Below, in pieces: positions 38,400-48,755 of a stretch of DNA of 64,000 nucleotides (its first letter is position 1; every line of letters begins with the position of its first letter). The notes beneath the pieces are model-generated. The model was not told the origin of the DNA. It searched no databases and saw only the letters and a list, made by a program, of their open reading frames with translations. The translations under genes and the position numbers were made by a program. The DNA is from an uncultured Thermogutta sp. (GTDB lineage Bacteria; Planctomycetota; Planctomycetia; Pirellulales; Thermoguttaceae): positions 1-64,000 of the forward strand of contig CAKZMM010000113.1 in the NCBI GenBank assembly GCA_937128505.1. Reading direction: 5' to 3'.

Positions 38400-39578
38400 A
38401 TGTGGTTTCTTCCGATGATCTCTTCGCTTCCTCCACCCGCAATAAGAACTATTTGCGCGCTTTTAGTCTTCGTTCTCCTAATCCTGATGGGACAATGGAT
38501 TCATTTAGGTTTTGTCACCTTGTGGAATGAAAAACGAACGCGGGCCGGGGCTTATTACAAGTTATCCGCGGAGGCCCGGCGGCGATTTCGTCGCCAATTG
38601 CAGGCGCATCGCGCGATGTTGATGCCCATTTTGTGGCTTTTGGCTCGGAGCATGCGCATCGACCTAAAAAAGCTAGTTTTCCAGTTCCAAGGGATCCCCC
38701 TGCCGAAGGGGACCTGTACCCCGGCTAAAGTCCAGGAGGCCGTTGCTTACAAACCCTCTCACGAGGACATCTTTGTCGTCGCACCGATGCGTTGCGGAAC
38801 TACCTGGATGCAGCATCTTGTCTACCAAGTGGTAATGCGTGGGACGGGTGATTTGGCCGATCGCGGTATTTCCCTTTTCGCCATTTCCGCTTGGTTGGAA
38901 AGTACACGGGGTATTCCGGTCAATGAAGCACCGATTGTGGGGCTAGGGCGGCCATCGCGAATTATCAAGACCCATTTGCCGGCCGAGCTACTTCCGCTCG
39001 ATCCGTGCGCAAAATACGTCTATGTGGTCCGACATCCTGTTTCGTGTTTCGCCAGTTGTGTGGATTTTCTCCGCCAGAACCTGGGGCCTTTTCAGCTCGG
39101 TTTGCAGGAGCTGGAGCTATGGTTTTGCTCGGACGAGGCGATGTGGTGGGGCACGTGGCCACAGCATGTCGCAGGATGGTGGAAGCGGGCGCAAGAGGGA
39201 TCGAATATCCTCGTGATTTCGTTCGAAGAAATGAAACTTGATTTGCTCGGAGTTATCTACCGCCTTGCCGGTTTTCTTGAAGTCGAAAGCTTGAGCACCC
39301 GTGAAGTTGCAGAAATCGCACGGAAGTGCAGCTTCGAATACATGCGTCGGTATCAACAATCCTTTGAGATGGTACCACCCCATTTCCTCCAAAACGATCA
39401 TGCTTTTCTTCGCAGCGGTGCATTACACCGATATCAAGCATTACCTGAGGCGACCCGACGCCGCATCGCAGATTGGTGCCGGCAAGAAGTCGCTAGCCGC
39501 AGCTTTCCGTGGCAGCAGTGGTATCCAGATATGGGCGACAGGCCCCTGCCGGCGCAAACATCTCTTGAGGCCGGTTAG
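38400..39578 (+). CDS. Sulfotransferase, membrane-anchored
   Basis: A 392-residue PAPS-dependent sulfotransferase. One N-terminal membrane helix (about residues 16-35, ALLVFVLLILMG) is followed by a polar linker. The 5'-phosphosulfate loop is VVAPMRCGTTWMQHL (about 126-140) and the 3'-phosphate site is KYVYVVRHPVSCFAS. The catalytic-region motif IIKTHLP is present, and ILVISFEEMKLDLLGVI fits the family's FEEMK motif. It moves sulfate from PAPS to a hydroxyl on a lipid, steroid or glycan. It shares a transcript with the Thr-type sulfatase-fold protein just upstream, which points to one modification pathway at the membrane. The acceptor is unknown. Confidence 0.9.
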   Translation: MWFLPMISSLPPPAIRTICALLVFVLLILMGQWIHLGFVTLWNEKRTRAGAYYKLSAEARRRFRRQLQAHRAMLMPILWLLARSMRIDLKKLVFQFQGIPLPKGTCTPAKVQEAVAYKPSHEDIFVVAPMRCGTTWMQHLVYQVVMRGTGDLADRGISLFAISAWLESTRGIPVNEAPIVGLGRPSRIIKTHLPAELLPLDPCAKYVYVVRHPVSCFASCVDFLRQNLGPFQLGLQELELWFCSDEAMWWGTWPQHVAGWWKRAQEGSNILVISFEEMKLDLLGVIYRLAGFLEVESLSTREVAEIARKCSFEYMRRYQQSFEMVPPHFLQNDHAFLRSGALHRYQALPEATRRRIADWCRQEVASRSFPWQQWYPDMGDRPLPAQTSLEAG

Positions 39579-40641
39579 TGAGCCGGTCGTTGCCCGTCAG
39601 TTTCGATTTGGCTAACGAGCGGCGAGGAGTCATGAGTTAGTTATTTGAAGTCACAAGTTCGTTATTTGAAGTCGCGCGTTTTGAGTGTGATGCACAGTGG
39701 CAGGCGGGCGACCATGCCAACATTTGGCAGCTCAAGCCCTTTCTTACGTGGCTCGACTCCACTTCTTCTCATGACCACGCCAGTCGACGACTCCGATCGA
39801 TCGAGAGGGGCGTTCGTGCTTTTCGATATTTTGCTCGGTAGACTTTGGCTTGAAGTTTCGTCATTCCCGTCTACGTCGCTTAGGAAGATGCGGGTTTTCC
39901 TTCCGCGGTTTCCACCTCCGTTACTACCCCCGTACGACTTGTCGCTATCTTCTATCAAAAAAGCAATCAGAACGCTTCGAGGCAGCGGCTTGATGATTTT
40001 TTTCGATGGTTAAGAAGTTTTCGGTATTAGCTGGAGGGTTTGAACCGCTTTAATGGTTTGAATCGTTTCAGGGGGCTTCGAATGCCGCATAACCGCTATA
40101 AACGAACTAGGCAATCGGGGCAAATTGGCTCGATTTTTAGCCGTGTTAAATTTCCTGGAGTTTTTTCATCTTAGTTTTTCTTAAGAAACCCCTTAGTTCG
40201 AGGGGGATGAAACGAGAGAACATCGAAACACCGATTGACCGCAAGTAACGGAAAGTTACGGAAAGTAACGGATTGATCGCCAGTGAATGATGGTGGGAAG
40301 CGGCCGCCGTCCAAGCCCTGTTGGCTTCGCGTTATTCTGCAATCTGGTCTACCGGCTTTGATACGGTATGGAAGATGCAGGAGGCCAACGAGAATCCTAA
40401 CCGCACCGAACGGCCTTGGAATTCGTCGCTGACCAACATTCTTGCGAATTGACTCGATTGCGTTTGGCTGCGAACGAACTCGATTGCGTTAATCTGCATG
40501 CAAAGAACTTTGCTCAGATAAAGGGGCGCAGTTAGACCCGGCAGGTGAATCAGCACGGTCAGGCAGGTGCCAGGGGATTGTCAGTGGGGCTGTTATTCCG
40601 ACTACTGGAAAGCACCCAAACGGAAGTGAGGACCTTTGGTC
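39579..40641. other. 1.1-kb spacer with short tandem repeats
   Basis: Holds a 21-nt tandem repeat (agttNgttatttgaagtc type, 39635-39655 and 39656-39676), a run of three 10-nt words like gtaacggaaa (40243-40272), and a 26-nt direct repeat beginning actcgattgcgtt (40452-40477, 40478-40503). No supported gene. Confidence 0.55.
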
Positions 40642-41118
40642 ATGGCCAGCATGCGAGTGGAACATATCAATCCATTCATTTCGGCTCTGAAAAAAACGTT
40701 TAATACCATGCTCAGCTGGAATCCCATTCGCGGCAAACCTGTGCTAAAAGAAGCGCGAACGGCCGATCATCAAGTCAGCGGCGTGATTGGGCTTTCGGGA
40801 AAAGCGGTTGGAACGGTGGTGCTTAGTTTTTCCACCCCCGTGGCACTAAAAGCGGCATCCGCCATGTTAATGACCGAGGCCAAAACGATTGATGCCGATG
40901 TCCTCGACGCCGTAGGCGAGTTGACCAACATGGTGGCTGGGGCGGCCAAAGCTGAATTAGAACAATACGAACTGATGGTCAGTTTACCCAACGTGGTCAC
41001 CGGGGAAAACCACATGGTGCACTTCCCCTCTACCGTGACGCCGATTTCGATCCCATTCGAGACTGAGTACGGACCCTTCACCTTGGAAGTGGCTTTGGCT
41101 CCTGTCAGTCAGCCATAA
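40642..41118 (+). CDS. cheX: Chemotaxis phosphatase CheX
   Basis: A 158-residue CheC/CheX-family protein that dephosphorylates CheY-P. The ATG at 40642 fits the ribosome site gaggac; a TTG two codons earlier would be too close. The phosphatase motif E-x2-N is present as Glu93-Asn96 in DAVGELTNMVAGAAKAELE, and only one copy exists, as in CheX. The GVIGLSGKAVGTVVLSF strand and the C-terminal PISIPFETEYGPFTLEVAL complete the fold. It probably works with CheY and the flagellar switch; FliG is 700 nt downstream and FliM 5 kb. A CheX-like role in other phosphorelays is possible. Confidence 0.88.
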   Translation: MASMRVEHINPFISALKKTFNTMLSWNPIRGKPVLKEARTADHQVSGVIGLSGKAVGTVVLSFSTPVALKAASAMLMTEAKTIDADVLDAVGELTNMVAGAAKAELEQYELMVSLPNVVTGENHMVHFPSTVTPISIPFETEYGPFTLEVALAPVSQP

Positions 41119-41845
41119 AAATTCCCCAGACCCACCTTCCGATGCAAGCCGCTCATCGCTCTGCGAAATGCCCGAAGTAAAACGCTGTGCGATCGGCTGC
41201 CTTCTAATTTCGCTCACAACCGGCTAACTTCACGCACACCGGCTCAACGTGCTGCGATGGTGTTCATGTTGCTGCTTCCTGCGGGATTCGTCCGCGCAGG
41301 AGATCGACTGGCGCAGTGCGCAAGAACTTCAGTATCTGTTGGTTTACCTGGTTTACCAGGCCGAAATCGTGTTGGCAACGCTCTTTCAACGGTCTTACTA
41401 CTGCTTTTGAGGTTCTTTTTACGATATTCCAAGGCTGCGACGATTTCCGCCAAGTAATAGGGCGATGTAACTCGCACAAGAAAACTCGTGAGCTCGATCG
41501 GATGATTTGCGAATTCATCGGAGGTCACTACTAGGTGGGCACTTTATCGCGACCTCGCGATTCTTTAGGAGCTACCCACTTTCGGTGGGAACTTGGCATT
41601 TCGCTTTCGGCTAAAACCGTCCTTGATTTCATCTGGGATGAGTAGACAGAACACCTCTGGATTGGCCCACACGCGGTGCCGGAGGACAACTGTACTTGAT
41701 CCCCTGCAGGCTCAGATTTCGCCGTTAAAGCGGGATTATCTTCCCAATAGGAAGCCAAAAAACCAAAGAGCGCACCGAGAAAAGTCCGAACAAGGTAACA
41801 ACCCGACTTATCGTGACGCTGTGTCAACCTGGGAAGGTTAGCGAA
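41119..41845. other. Spacer between cheX and fliG
   Basis: No supported gene. A short frame near 41287-41427 reads QELQYLLVYLVYQAEIVLA-like sequence but has no start codon and ends quickly, so it may be a remnant. Confidence 0.3.
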
Positions 41846-42844
41846 ATGGCGACGTCAGAACTTCGCAAGGCAGCCATCGTTTTGACAAGCCTGCCCCAAG
41901 ATTTGGCGGCTCAATTGCTTGCAAAACTGGAGCCAAAGCAGGTCGAATTGGTTTCGATCGAGATCGCCAAACTGGGCGGTGTCCCTGCTGAGGAACAGCA
42001 GCAAGTAATTCGGGAATTTGCAGCCTCAAACCCCGGTGCTGGAGTGGCAAGTGTCGGCGGCTTAGACGTCGCCAAATCCTTGGTGGAGAAAGCCCTAGGG
42101 AGGGCGGCCGGGGCTACGCTCGAAACGGTACGGCAATCGATTGAAGCACTCCCTTTCGGTTTTCTGCAAAAAGTGGATAGTCAAAACTTGCTGACTTTCC
42201 TAATTGACGAGCATCCCCAAACGATCGCTTTGGTCCTCTCGCATTTGCCGCCGACACAGGCGGCCGCTATTATCGCGGCACTACCGCCGGACCGGCAGCT
42301 TTCGGTTATTCGGCGGATCGCAAACATGGGCCAAACGAGTCCAGAAATCATCCACGATGTGGAGGAAGGCCTGTCGAACCGAATGGCCAGTGTCATGAGC
42401 CAGCAGTTCGAAAAGGCAGGGGGGGTGGAAACAGTCGCGGAAATCCTAAACGTAATCGACCGGGCCACTGAACGAACCATCTTGGAGACCCTTGCTCAGG
42501 ATGATCCGGAGCTTGTGGACGAGATTCGGCGGCGGATGTTCGTTTTCGAGGATATTGTGAAGTTCTCCGATCGGGAAATTCAGACCATCCTCAAAAACGT
42601 GGAGAGCTCTCAGTGGGCTATGGCTCTGAAAGGTGCAAGCGAAGAGCTCAAGCAAAAGATTTTGGGGAATATGTCCAAGCGGGCCGCCACCTTGCTCCTC
42701 GAAGAGATGGAATATCTTGGTCCAGTACGAGCGTCTAATGTTCAGCAAGTTCAGCAACAAATTGTCGATATAATCCGTCGATTGGAGGAGGCTGGCGAAC
42801 TCACTATCCATGGCTCTCAAGAAGAAGAGCGCTACATCGAGTAG
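41846..42844 (+). CDS. fliG: Flagellar motor switch protein FliG
   Basis: A 332-residue protein of normal FliG length, starting at the ATG at 41846 with ggaagg upstream. FliG is the rotor protein that interacts with the stator and with FliM. The N-terminal domain (RKAAIVLTSLPQDLAAQLLAKL) contacts the MS ring. The middle domain has the EHPQTIALVLSHL motif, and the C-terminal torque domain contains MFVFEDIVKFSDREIQ and the charged helix around ALKGASEELKQKILGNMSKR. It shows that the organism has flagella, presumably on a motile stage. Other flagellar genes except FliM are not in the window. Confidence 0.96.
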   Translation: MATSELRKAAIVLTSLPQDLAAQLLAKLEPKQVELVSIEIAKLGGVPAEEQQQVIREFAASNPGAGVASVGGLDVAKSLVEKALGRAAGATLETVRQSIEALPFGFLQKVDSQNLLTFLIDEHPQTIALVLSHLPPTQAAAIIAALPPDRQLSVIRRIANMGQTSPEIIHDVEEGLSNRMASVMSQQFEKAGGVETVAEILNVIDRATERTILETLAQDDPELVDEIRRRMFVFEDIVKFSDREIQTILKNVESSQWAMALKGASEELKQKILGNMSKRAATLLLEEMEYLGPVRASNVQQVQQQIVDIIRRLEEAGELTIHGSQEEERYIE

Positions 42845-44101
42845 GTCCAGGCGGCTTCGTCCCAAGCGGCTTACATTTACCGAGAAAGTTACTCCCCAGA
42901 TTTGCGCGGATCGGTCTCGCTCTTCTCCCCTAATCTTTTTGTCAAGTTCTTCTAATCTTTTTCTTTTGTTTGCTAGCTTCTGCTTCTCATGACGGCAACG
43001 CTCGATCAGTAGCGCAAGCCAAGCTGTCCTACCCCATAGATAGTAATTTGCCCCTCGCTATACTGCCTCATAATTACCACCTTAATGACATATCAATCAT
43101 AAGATTTCTGGGGACCTTAGCATTGCGAGACGGAGGTCAGCATGAAGATGAATTGCCCCTCGGGGTACGCCAACTGTTACTTGAAAAGACGGGAATGAGC
43201 TTCAAAACAAGTCAATGAAGGGGGAAAGTTATTTCTGCCAAGCTCGAAACGACGATGCCGCAAAAAAGAGTTTGCCTCCTTTCGCCGTTGACGCTGCTAC
43301 TTAGCCGGGGAATAATCCCCGAATTGCCGAAAAACTTGGAGAGTTTTCCGGAATCGTTACGGCTCGGCAACGAGCCTAATCCTCGTGGCGTGCAAGCGTA
43401 ATTTCCCTTCTTTGGCTTAACAGTTCGAAGCCGGTCTCCATTGAAAATATTTTCTCCAAGTCATATCAGATATTCTCCATGTCATGTGACATTCTCGCTA
43501 ATTTGTGTCGATCTGCCTTATCATTGCGAGCTTCGCTTGACAAACGGCGAACTGAGTTTGCACCGTCTTTTCGTCATTAGCGGGATTCCGAAAATCGAGC
43601 TATGGCTCGCATAACATGATTCATTTTAAGTGCAAATAGCGATAAATTCGTCACTTGCTCTCCTTGACCGAAGCAACCAAAAATCTTGGTCAATAGGAGA
43701 AACCTAAGGAATCAAAAAGATAACTTTGGTGAACAAAAGGTTTTAACTTGCGATCCTTAAAAAACCAAGCGATTAGTGGTTTCTTGGAAGCAAAATGACC
43801 TTCATCGTGCCGAATTCGGCGAGAGATACTCGCAAATTTGGGAAGATTATGCTGGAACAAGAAACTTCCGGAAGTGCAGCAAGTTAGTGTTACAGGGTAG
43901 CGGTCATGCTACCAAGGGTTTATGCCGGTCGATAGGCCATGAACCATGAAAAAACCGGCTGTTTTCCACTCGATCCTCACCGGCAACAAAAGATACAAAG
44001 TACCTTGAAGACAAACTTCAAAAGTGCATTTGGAACGATTGATAGAGGCTTTTGACAAAAATCTTCTTTTTGTTGATCCTCTCACTGAGGGCCGGAACGA
44101 A
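42845..44101. other. 1.26-kb spacer between fliG and proA
   Basis: No supported gene. There is a T-rich region at 42910-42970. A ribosome-site-like cggagg before ATG at 43142 leads only to an 18-codon frame. Confidence 0.35.
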
Positions 44102-45376
44102 ATGAGCACTCCCGTGATTACAGATTTACAAGCATATTGTCTTGAGGTTGCTCATCGGGCAAAGCGCGCCGCTGCGGAGCTTGGTAGACTTCGAGGTGAA
44201 AAGAAAAACCGGTGGCTTCGATTAAGTGCAAAACTGCTCCGCGAAGGGGTGGACGAATTACTGGCGTCGAATCAGCGGGACCTGGAGCTTGCTCCTCAAT
44301 TCGGTCTGACCGATGCAGCGGTGGACCGCCTGCGGCTCACACCGGCTCGTATCGAGGCTATTGCTCAAGGGTTAGAACAAGTTGCAATGCTTCCTGACCC
44401 TGTGGGCCAGGTGATTTACAGCTCCGTTCGTCCGAACGGCTTGCATGTGCAGAAAGTGCGGGTACCCCTTGGAGTGATTTTTTTCATCTATGAGTCCCGC
44501 CCGAATGTGACAGCAGACGCCGCATCGCTGTGTGTCAAAAGCGGTAACGCCGTGATATTGCGGGGGGGTAAAGAGGCCGCTCATTCGAGTCAAGCCATCG
44601 TGGATTTGATGTGGCGTGCGGCCGACGAGGTCGGTATCCCGCGAGATGCGATCCAACTGATCGCAACCCCCGATCGTCAGGCAGTCGGTTACCTGCTCAA
44701 TATGCCGGAATTTATCGACGTCGTTATCCCCAGAGGCGGCGAGGGCCTGATCCGACGGGTGGCTGAGGAGGCGAAAATGCCCGTCATTAAACACTTTACC
44801 GGAAATTGCCACGTTTATGTGGATGCCTCCGCTGACCCGGATATGGCGGAAAGAATCGTGATCAATGCAAAATGCCAACGCATGGGTGTTTGCAACGCGG
44901 CAGAATCGTTGCTATTTCATCGTGCGGTGGCAAAAGACTTGTTACCACGGATTTGCCGAGCCTTGGCTTCGCGAGGGATTGAAATCCGCGGTGATGCAGA
45001 AACTTGCGCATTGTTCCCCGAGGCAAAGCCTGCCACAGAGCAAGACTATTATCAGGAGTATCTCGGTCCGATCATCTCGGTAAAGGTTGTGGAGGATTTG
45101 GAGGCAGCCATTGCCCATATCAACCATTATGGCTCGCACCATACAGATGCGATTGTGACTTGTAACTGGGACGCGGCTCAACGGTTTTTGGCCGAGGTCG
45201 ATAGCTCGGCGGTAATGGTCAACGCAAGCACGCGGTTCAATGACGGCGGGGAATTCGGATTAGGCGCGGAGATCGGCATCAGCACCGATAAATTCCATGC
45301 CCGTGGTCCGTGCGGTTTGGAGGAGCTGACGAGTTACAAGTACATCGTTGTTGGTTCAGGGCAAATTCGGGAGTAG
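44102..45376 (+). CDS. proA: Gamma-glutamyl phosphate reductase
   Basis: Second step of proline synthesis: reduces gamma-glutamyl phosphate to glutamate-5-semialdehyde with NADPH. The ATG at 44102 gives 424 residues, close to the usual length; the frame opens earlier but without homology-like sequence. Aldehyde-dehydrogenase-fold landmarks are VPLGVIFFIYESRPNVT, SGNAVILRGGKEAAHS, VDVVIPRGGEGLI and the catalytic cysteine in KCQRMGVCNAAESLL. The end has NASTRFNDGGEFGLGAEIGIS. No proB lies in the window, so the pathway genes are dispersed. It sits between fliG and fliM without functional logic. Confidence 0.96.
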   Translation: MSTPVITDLQAYCLEVAHRAKRAAAELGRLRGEKKNRWLRLSAKLLREGVDELLASNQRDLELAPQFGLTDAAVDRLRLTPARIEAIAQGLEQVAMLPDPVGQVIYSSVRPNGLHVQKVRVPLGVIFFIYESRPNVTADAASLCVKSGNAVILRGGKEAAHSSQAIVDLMWRAADEVGIPRDAIQLIATPDRQAVGYLLNMPEFIDVVIPRGGEGLIRRVAEEAKMPVIKHFTGNCHVYVDASADPDMAERIVINAKCQRMGVCNAAESLLFHRAVAKDLLPRICRALASRGIEIRGDAETCALFPEAKPATEQDYYQEYLGPIISVKVVEDLEAAIAHINHYGSHHTDAIVTCNWDAAQRFLAEVDSSAVMVNASTRFNDGGEFGLGAEIGISTDKFHARGPCGLEELTSYKYIVVGSGQIRE

Positions 45377-45887
45377 TCGCTTGGGTCTTCGAGCGTGCGT
45401 CGCCAGTGTCTTTTGTCTCCGCCTTATAACTTTGTTAGCTAACTAAGTTCGGCAGGTAGTGTTAGCTACGGGTTTCGCACGTAGTCACTGACTTTAGCAT
45501 CCAACTACTGACTTTGGCATAAAGTTCTCCGGTTTGGTTCGGTTTGTCAAAGGGATGTAGCATTGTGAGAAGAAGAGCCTTTTGAAAGTCGAAGATAGCC
45601 GCATACATTTTGGAAAATCAGCAAGCCCCCTCGGACTAAAGGCTTAACTCGTAGCACTGAGCTCATCAAAATTTTTTCGGGTAATCTGCCGATCTGCTCA
45701 ATTTAAATGAGGGATCTCTGCGCAAATCGTGTGGAATCACAGGTACATGTGTGGTTTCGTCGGCATCGGGCTATCCGATGCCACAGACGGAGCCTATTTC
45801 CAAGCTTCCCGGGAAACACTATAGGGTGATTACATCAGAAAGGTCGCCAACGGAGATCGTCTTATCTTTCGTTTTAAGGGCGGGACC
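45377..45887. other. Spacer between proA and fliM
   Basis: Contains two copies of actgactttrgcat about 21 nt apart (45487-45525) and two tgttagct words. No gene supported. Confidence 0.35.
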
Positions 45888-46922
45888 ATGAGCGAGGATA
45901 TCCTCTCGCAAGCTGAATTAGATCATCTTCTCAACTCGATGGCAGTTACATCGGCGCAGGTTGCGGGGGGGTCTGCCGCCGGGACATCGGTGGGGCAAAC
46001 ACAGCGGCGGCGTACCCGAGAAAAGGTGACTCCTTACGATTTCAAACGCCCGGAGCGGGTCGGCAAGGAACAGATGCGTGCCCTTCAGACCCTGCACGAG
46101 GGGTTTGCGCGGAATTTCGCGGCGGGCCTGTCGGCGATGCTTCGTGCGATGATCGAGGTCAAACTCACGAGCGTCGATCAACTGACTTATAGCGAGTTTG
46201 TCTTCAGCTTAGAGAACCCCACTTGTTTCAATCTTATTCGCGCCAAGCCGCTTGAGGGGAATATCATTCTCGATATTAGCCCCACCATTCTTTACCCAAT
46301 TATCGACCGCCTTTTAGGAGGTGGCCGGGAGCCCACTCTGCTGGCACGGCGCCCTCTGACGGAAATCGAGCAACTGCTGGTTCGGCGTGTCACCAATCTT
46401 TTCATGACGGAGTTGCGGAAAGCCTGGGCCAATGTAATGCCGTTGGAACTCGAGATCGAGCGGGTAGAAAGCAATCCGCAGCTTGTGCAGATCGTTCCCC
46501 CGAATGAGGTGGTTGTCGTAATCAGTTTCGAATTGACGCTCGGCGACCTTCGGGGAATGATGAACCTATGTATACCATACAACGCCCTGGAAAGAATCAG
46601 CAGCAAATTGGCCGCCAATAGCTGGGTTGCATATGGCCGACGCGAACCTACGCCCGAGACTATCCAGCAGATCGGTCGCAACTTGCGTGGGGCACCGGTG
46701 GAGATCCGCGTCCGGCTTGCGCAAACGCGGATTACAGCCCGGGAACTTCTTAATCTCCGCGTGGGAGATATTATCACCACCACCAAAGATATTCACACGC
46801 CGTTACTCGTGATGGTTGAGGGGGTGCCAAAGTACCGCGCGTTTGCCGGTACCTATAAGGGGCATCTTGCCATTCGGATCGATCATGCGATTAGCGACCC
46901 GGCAGAAGCCCTCGGGGAGTAA
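45888..46922 (+). CDS. fliM: Flagellar motor switch protein FliM
   Basis: A 344-residue rotor protein that receives CheY-P. The N-terminal CheY-binding peptide is present (SEDILSQAELDHLLNSM). The CheC-like middle domain includes YDFKRPERVGKEQMRALQTLHEGFARN (quoted in part as YDFKRPERVGKEQM), LEGNIILDISPTILYPIIDRLLGGG (GGxG in LLGGGREP) and VIPPNE-like VQIVPPNEVVVVISFE. The C-terminal SpoA domain (VEIRVRLAQTRITARELLNL, VGDII) binds FliG and the C-ring. A gggcggg sequence precedes the ATG. No fliN follows; the next gene is on the other strand. Confidence 0.95.
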   Translation: MSEDILSQAELDHLLNSMAVTSAQVAGGSAAGTSVGQTQRRRTREKVTPYDFKRPERVGKEQMRALQTLHEGFARNFAAGLSAMLRAMIEVKLTSVDQLTYSEFVFSLENPTCFNLIRAKPLEGNIILDISPTILYPIIDRLLGGGREPTLLARRPLTEIEQLLVRRVTNLFMTELRKAWANVMPLELEIERVESNPQLVQIVPPNEVVVVISFELTLGDLRGMMNLCIPYNALERISSKLAANSWVAYGRREPTPETIQQIGRNLRGAPVEIRVRLAQTRITARELLNLRVGDIITTTKDIHTPLLVMVEGVPKYRAFAGTYKGHLAIRIDHAISDPAEALGE

Positions 46923-47087
46923 TTGAGCTGGCTTTTGCGATCGGGAAGCGCCGGATTGAGTGGGCGATACACCGTCCCGCAATAATTGATTTGACTGTCT
47001 AAGGATCCTACAAAACGGCTTCAAGTTTCTCTCTCACAGCACGCGCTGGCCCGGGCAAACGACGGCTAAACTCGCCGTAAAACGCTG

Positions 47088-48755
47088 CTAAACCTCTGCT
47101 TGCAACGGCACCTCGATCAAATAAGGTTTGTCTGCACTGAGCGATAGGCGCACGATATCCGGCAGGCTGTCCGGCTCGTCAACCCTAACAGACCGCACGC
47201 CCAAAGACTCTGCAAGTTTCACATAATCGATTAAGGGGTCGGTAAGGTCGAGGGCTTGAAACTCTTGACGGCTTGCGTGTGGCAATCGGAGCACTTGAGC
47301 GCAGTTTTTCAAGATGCGGTACTGCCGATTGTTGGCGATCAAGAAAGTTACAGGAATGCGATAATGGGCTGCCGTCCATAAGCCCTGAATTCCGTATAAG
47401 GCCGAGCCGTCGCCGATAATCGCCAGCACGGGCCGATCTGGCCAAGCTAAACGAACGCCGATTGCACAGTTTAGGCCCCAGCCCAAAGCCCAGCCTCGCT
47501 GGGCGAAATACCCCTCGGGATTGGGTAGATATCCGGCCCTCTCGAAATAGGCCCCGGACGTTGTGGGGCCTTCTTCAATAATGGCGACATTTTCGGGGAG
47601 GCATCTCCCGAGCAATTCCAGCATTGCCAGGGTGGTGAGAGGACGCCGAGCCATTTGCGATGCCGCTTGCTGCCGCAAAGCTGCTCGGGCCGAACGATTT
47701 CGCTCGGCCCAAAACTCGAAACGTTCTTGAACCGGTGGAGGACACATTTGGGCCTGTTTTTCCACGGCTGCAATCAAATGTTCGAGAACGTCACGAAATT
47801 GTCCCCAAAGCCCTACCCGGACTGGGTAATTCTTGCCGATCTGCCAAGGATCGTCGTCGATTTGAATCAACAGCGTGCTTTCCGGGATTGCGCGGATAGG
47901 CCCATGGTAAATGTACTGCTCAAACAACTTGATCCCCACAGCAAGAACGGTGTCGAACTGAGCAAGCTGCGAGCGAATCTCCGGTGCCCAATAGGGCAAT
48001 AGTCCTGCCGCTAACGGATGCCCGGGCGGAAAACTGCATCGCCCATGAGTTGTGTACGGCTCATGAAAAACCGGTGCCCCCAAAAGTTCTGCCAGACGGA
48101 CCAGGCCCGCAATTGCCCCGGCCTCGCACACTTTGCTTCCGACGATGATGGCAGGATCTTTCGCATCGCAAAGAATTTGCGCTGCCTCTTGGATTACATA
48201 AGATGGGGGGACGCATGGCGGGGGTGGCACGACCGGGGCAGTTAGTTCGACCTTGCATTCGCCGAGCTGAATATCTAGCGGAAGTGAAAGGAACACCGGA
48301 CCTGTCGGCGGGGACAAAGCTATCTGGATGGCACGGCGGATTGCCGTCGGCAAGTCTTCGATTCGTCGAACCTCCGCAGCCCATTTCGTCCAGGGTCTAG
48401 CCACCGCAACCATGTCCCCCCAAAGGATTGGCTCCTCGTCGATAAACCGCTGGTCTTGCTGGCCGGCGGTCACCAAAAGAGGCGTACCAGAGCGATAAGC
48501 GTTGTAAAGCATCCCCATGGCATTCCCAAGCCCGCAACTGATGTGGAGGTTGATGACCCCCAGCCTTCGCGAGGCCTGGGCATAGCCATCGGCAATCGCC
48601 ATGACAGGAATTTCTTGAAGCCCCAAGATGTATCGAATAGTGGGGTGGTCGAAAAGCGCATCGATCAAGGGTAACTCGGTCGTCCCGGGATTGCCGAATA
48701 GGTACTCAACCCCCGCCTTTTCGAGCATCGTATAGAAGATGTCGGCACCGCTCAT
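47088..48755 (-). CDS. ThDP-dependent decarboxylase, benzoylformate decarboxylase type
   Basis: A 556-residue thiamine diphosphate enzyme of the acetolactate synthase/2-oxoacid decarboxylase superfamily. The start at 48755 (MSGADIFYTMLEKAGVEYLF) begins the conserved N-terminal PYR domain; an upstream ATG adds an unlikely 40 residues. The activating Glu is in ILGLQEIPVMAIADGYA, and a His in INLHISCGLGNAMG matches a catalytic His of benzoylformate decarboxylase. The ThDP/Mg site is IGDGSALYGIQGLW with ANNRQYRIL. Members decarboxylate aromatic or branched 2-oxoacids. Neighbours give no pathway. The substrate is unknown. Confidence 0.87.
   Translation of the reverse strand: MSGADIFYTMLEKAGVEYLFGNPGTTELPLIDALFDHPTIRYILGLQEIPVMAIADGYAQASRRLGVINLHISCGLGNAMGMLYNAYRSGTPLLVTAGQQDQRFIDEEPILWGDMVAVARPWTKWAAEVRRIEDLPTAIRRAIQIALSPPTGPVFLSLPLDIQLGECKVELTAPVVPPPPCVPPSYVIQEAAQILCDAKDPAIIVGSKVCEAGAIAGLVRLAELLGAPVFHEPYTTHGRCSFPPGHPLAAGLLPYWAPEIRSQLAQFDTVLAVGIKLFEQYIYHGPIRAIPESTLLIQIDDDPWQIGKNYPVRVGLWGQFRDVLEHLIAAVEKQAQMCPPPVQERFEFWAERNRSARAALRQQAASQMARRPLTTLAMLELLGRCLPENVAIIEEGPTTSGAYFERAGYLPNPEGYFAQRGWALGWGLNCAIGVRLAWPDRPVLAIIGDGSALYGIQGLWTAAHYRIPVTFLIANNRQYRILKNCAQVLRLPHASRQEFQALDLTDPLIDYVKLAESLGVRSVRVDEPDSLPDIVRLSLSADKPYLIEVPLQAEV

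Noticed and set aside
41258-41430. Short coding-like peptide between cheX and fliG
   Set aside because: It needs a frameshift to gain a start codon and ends after about 40 codons; too little to support.
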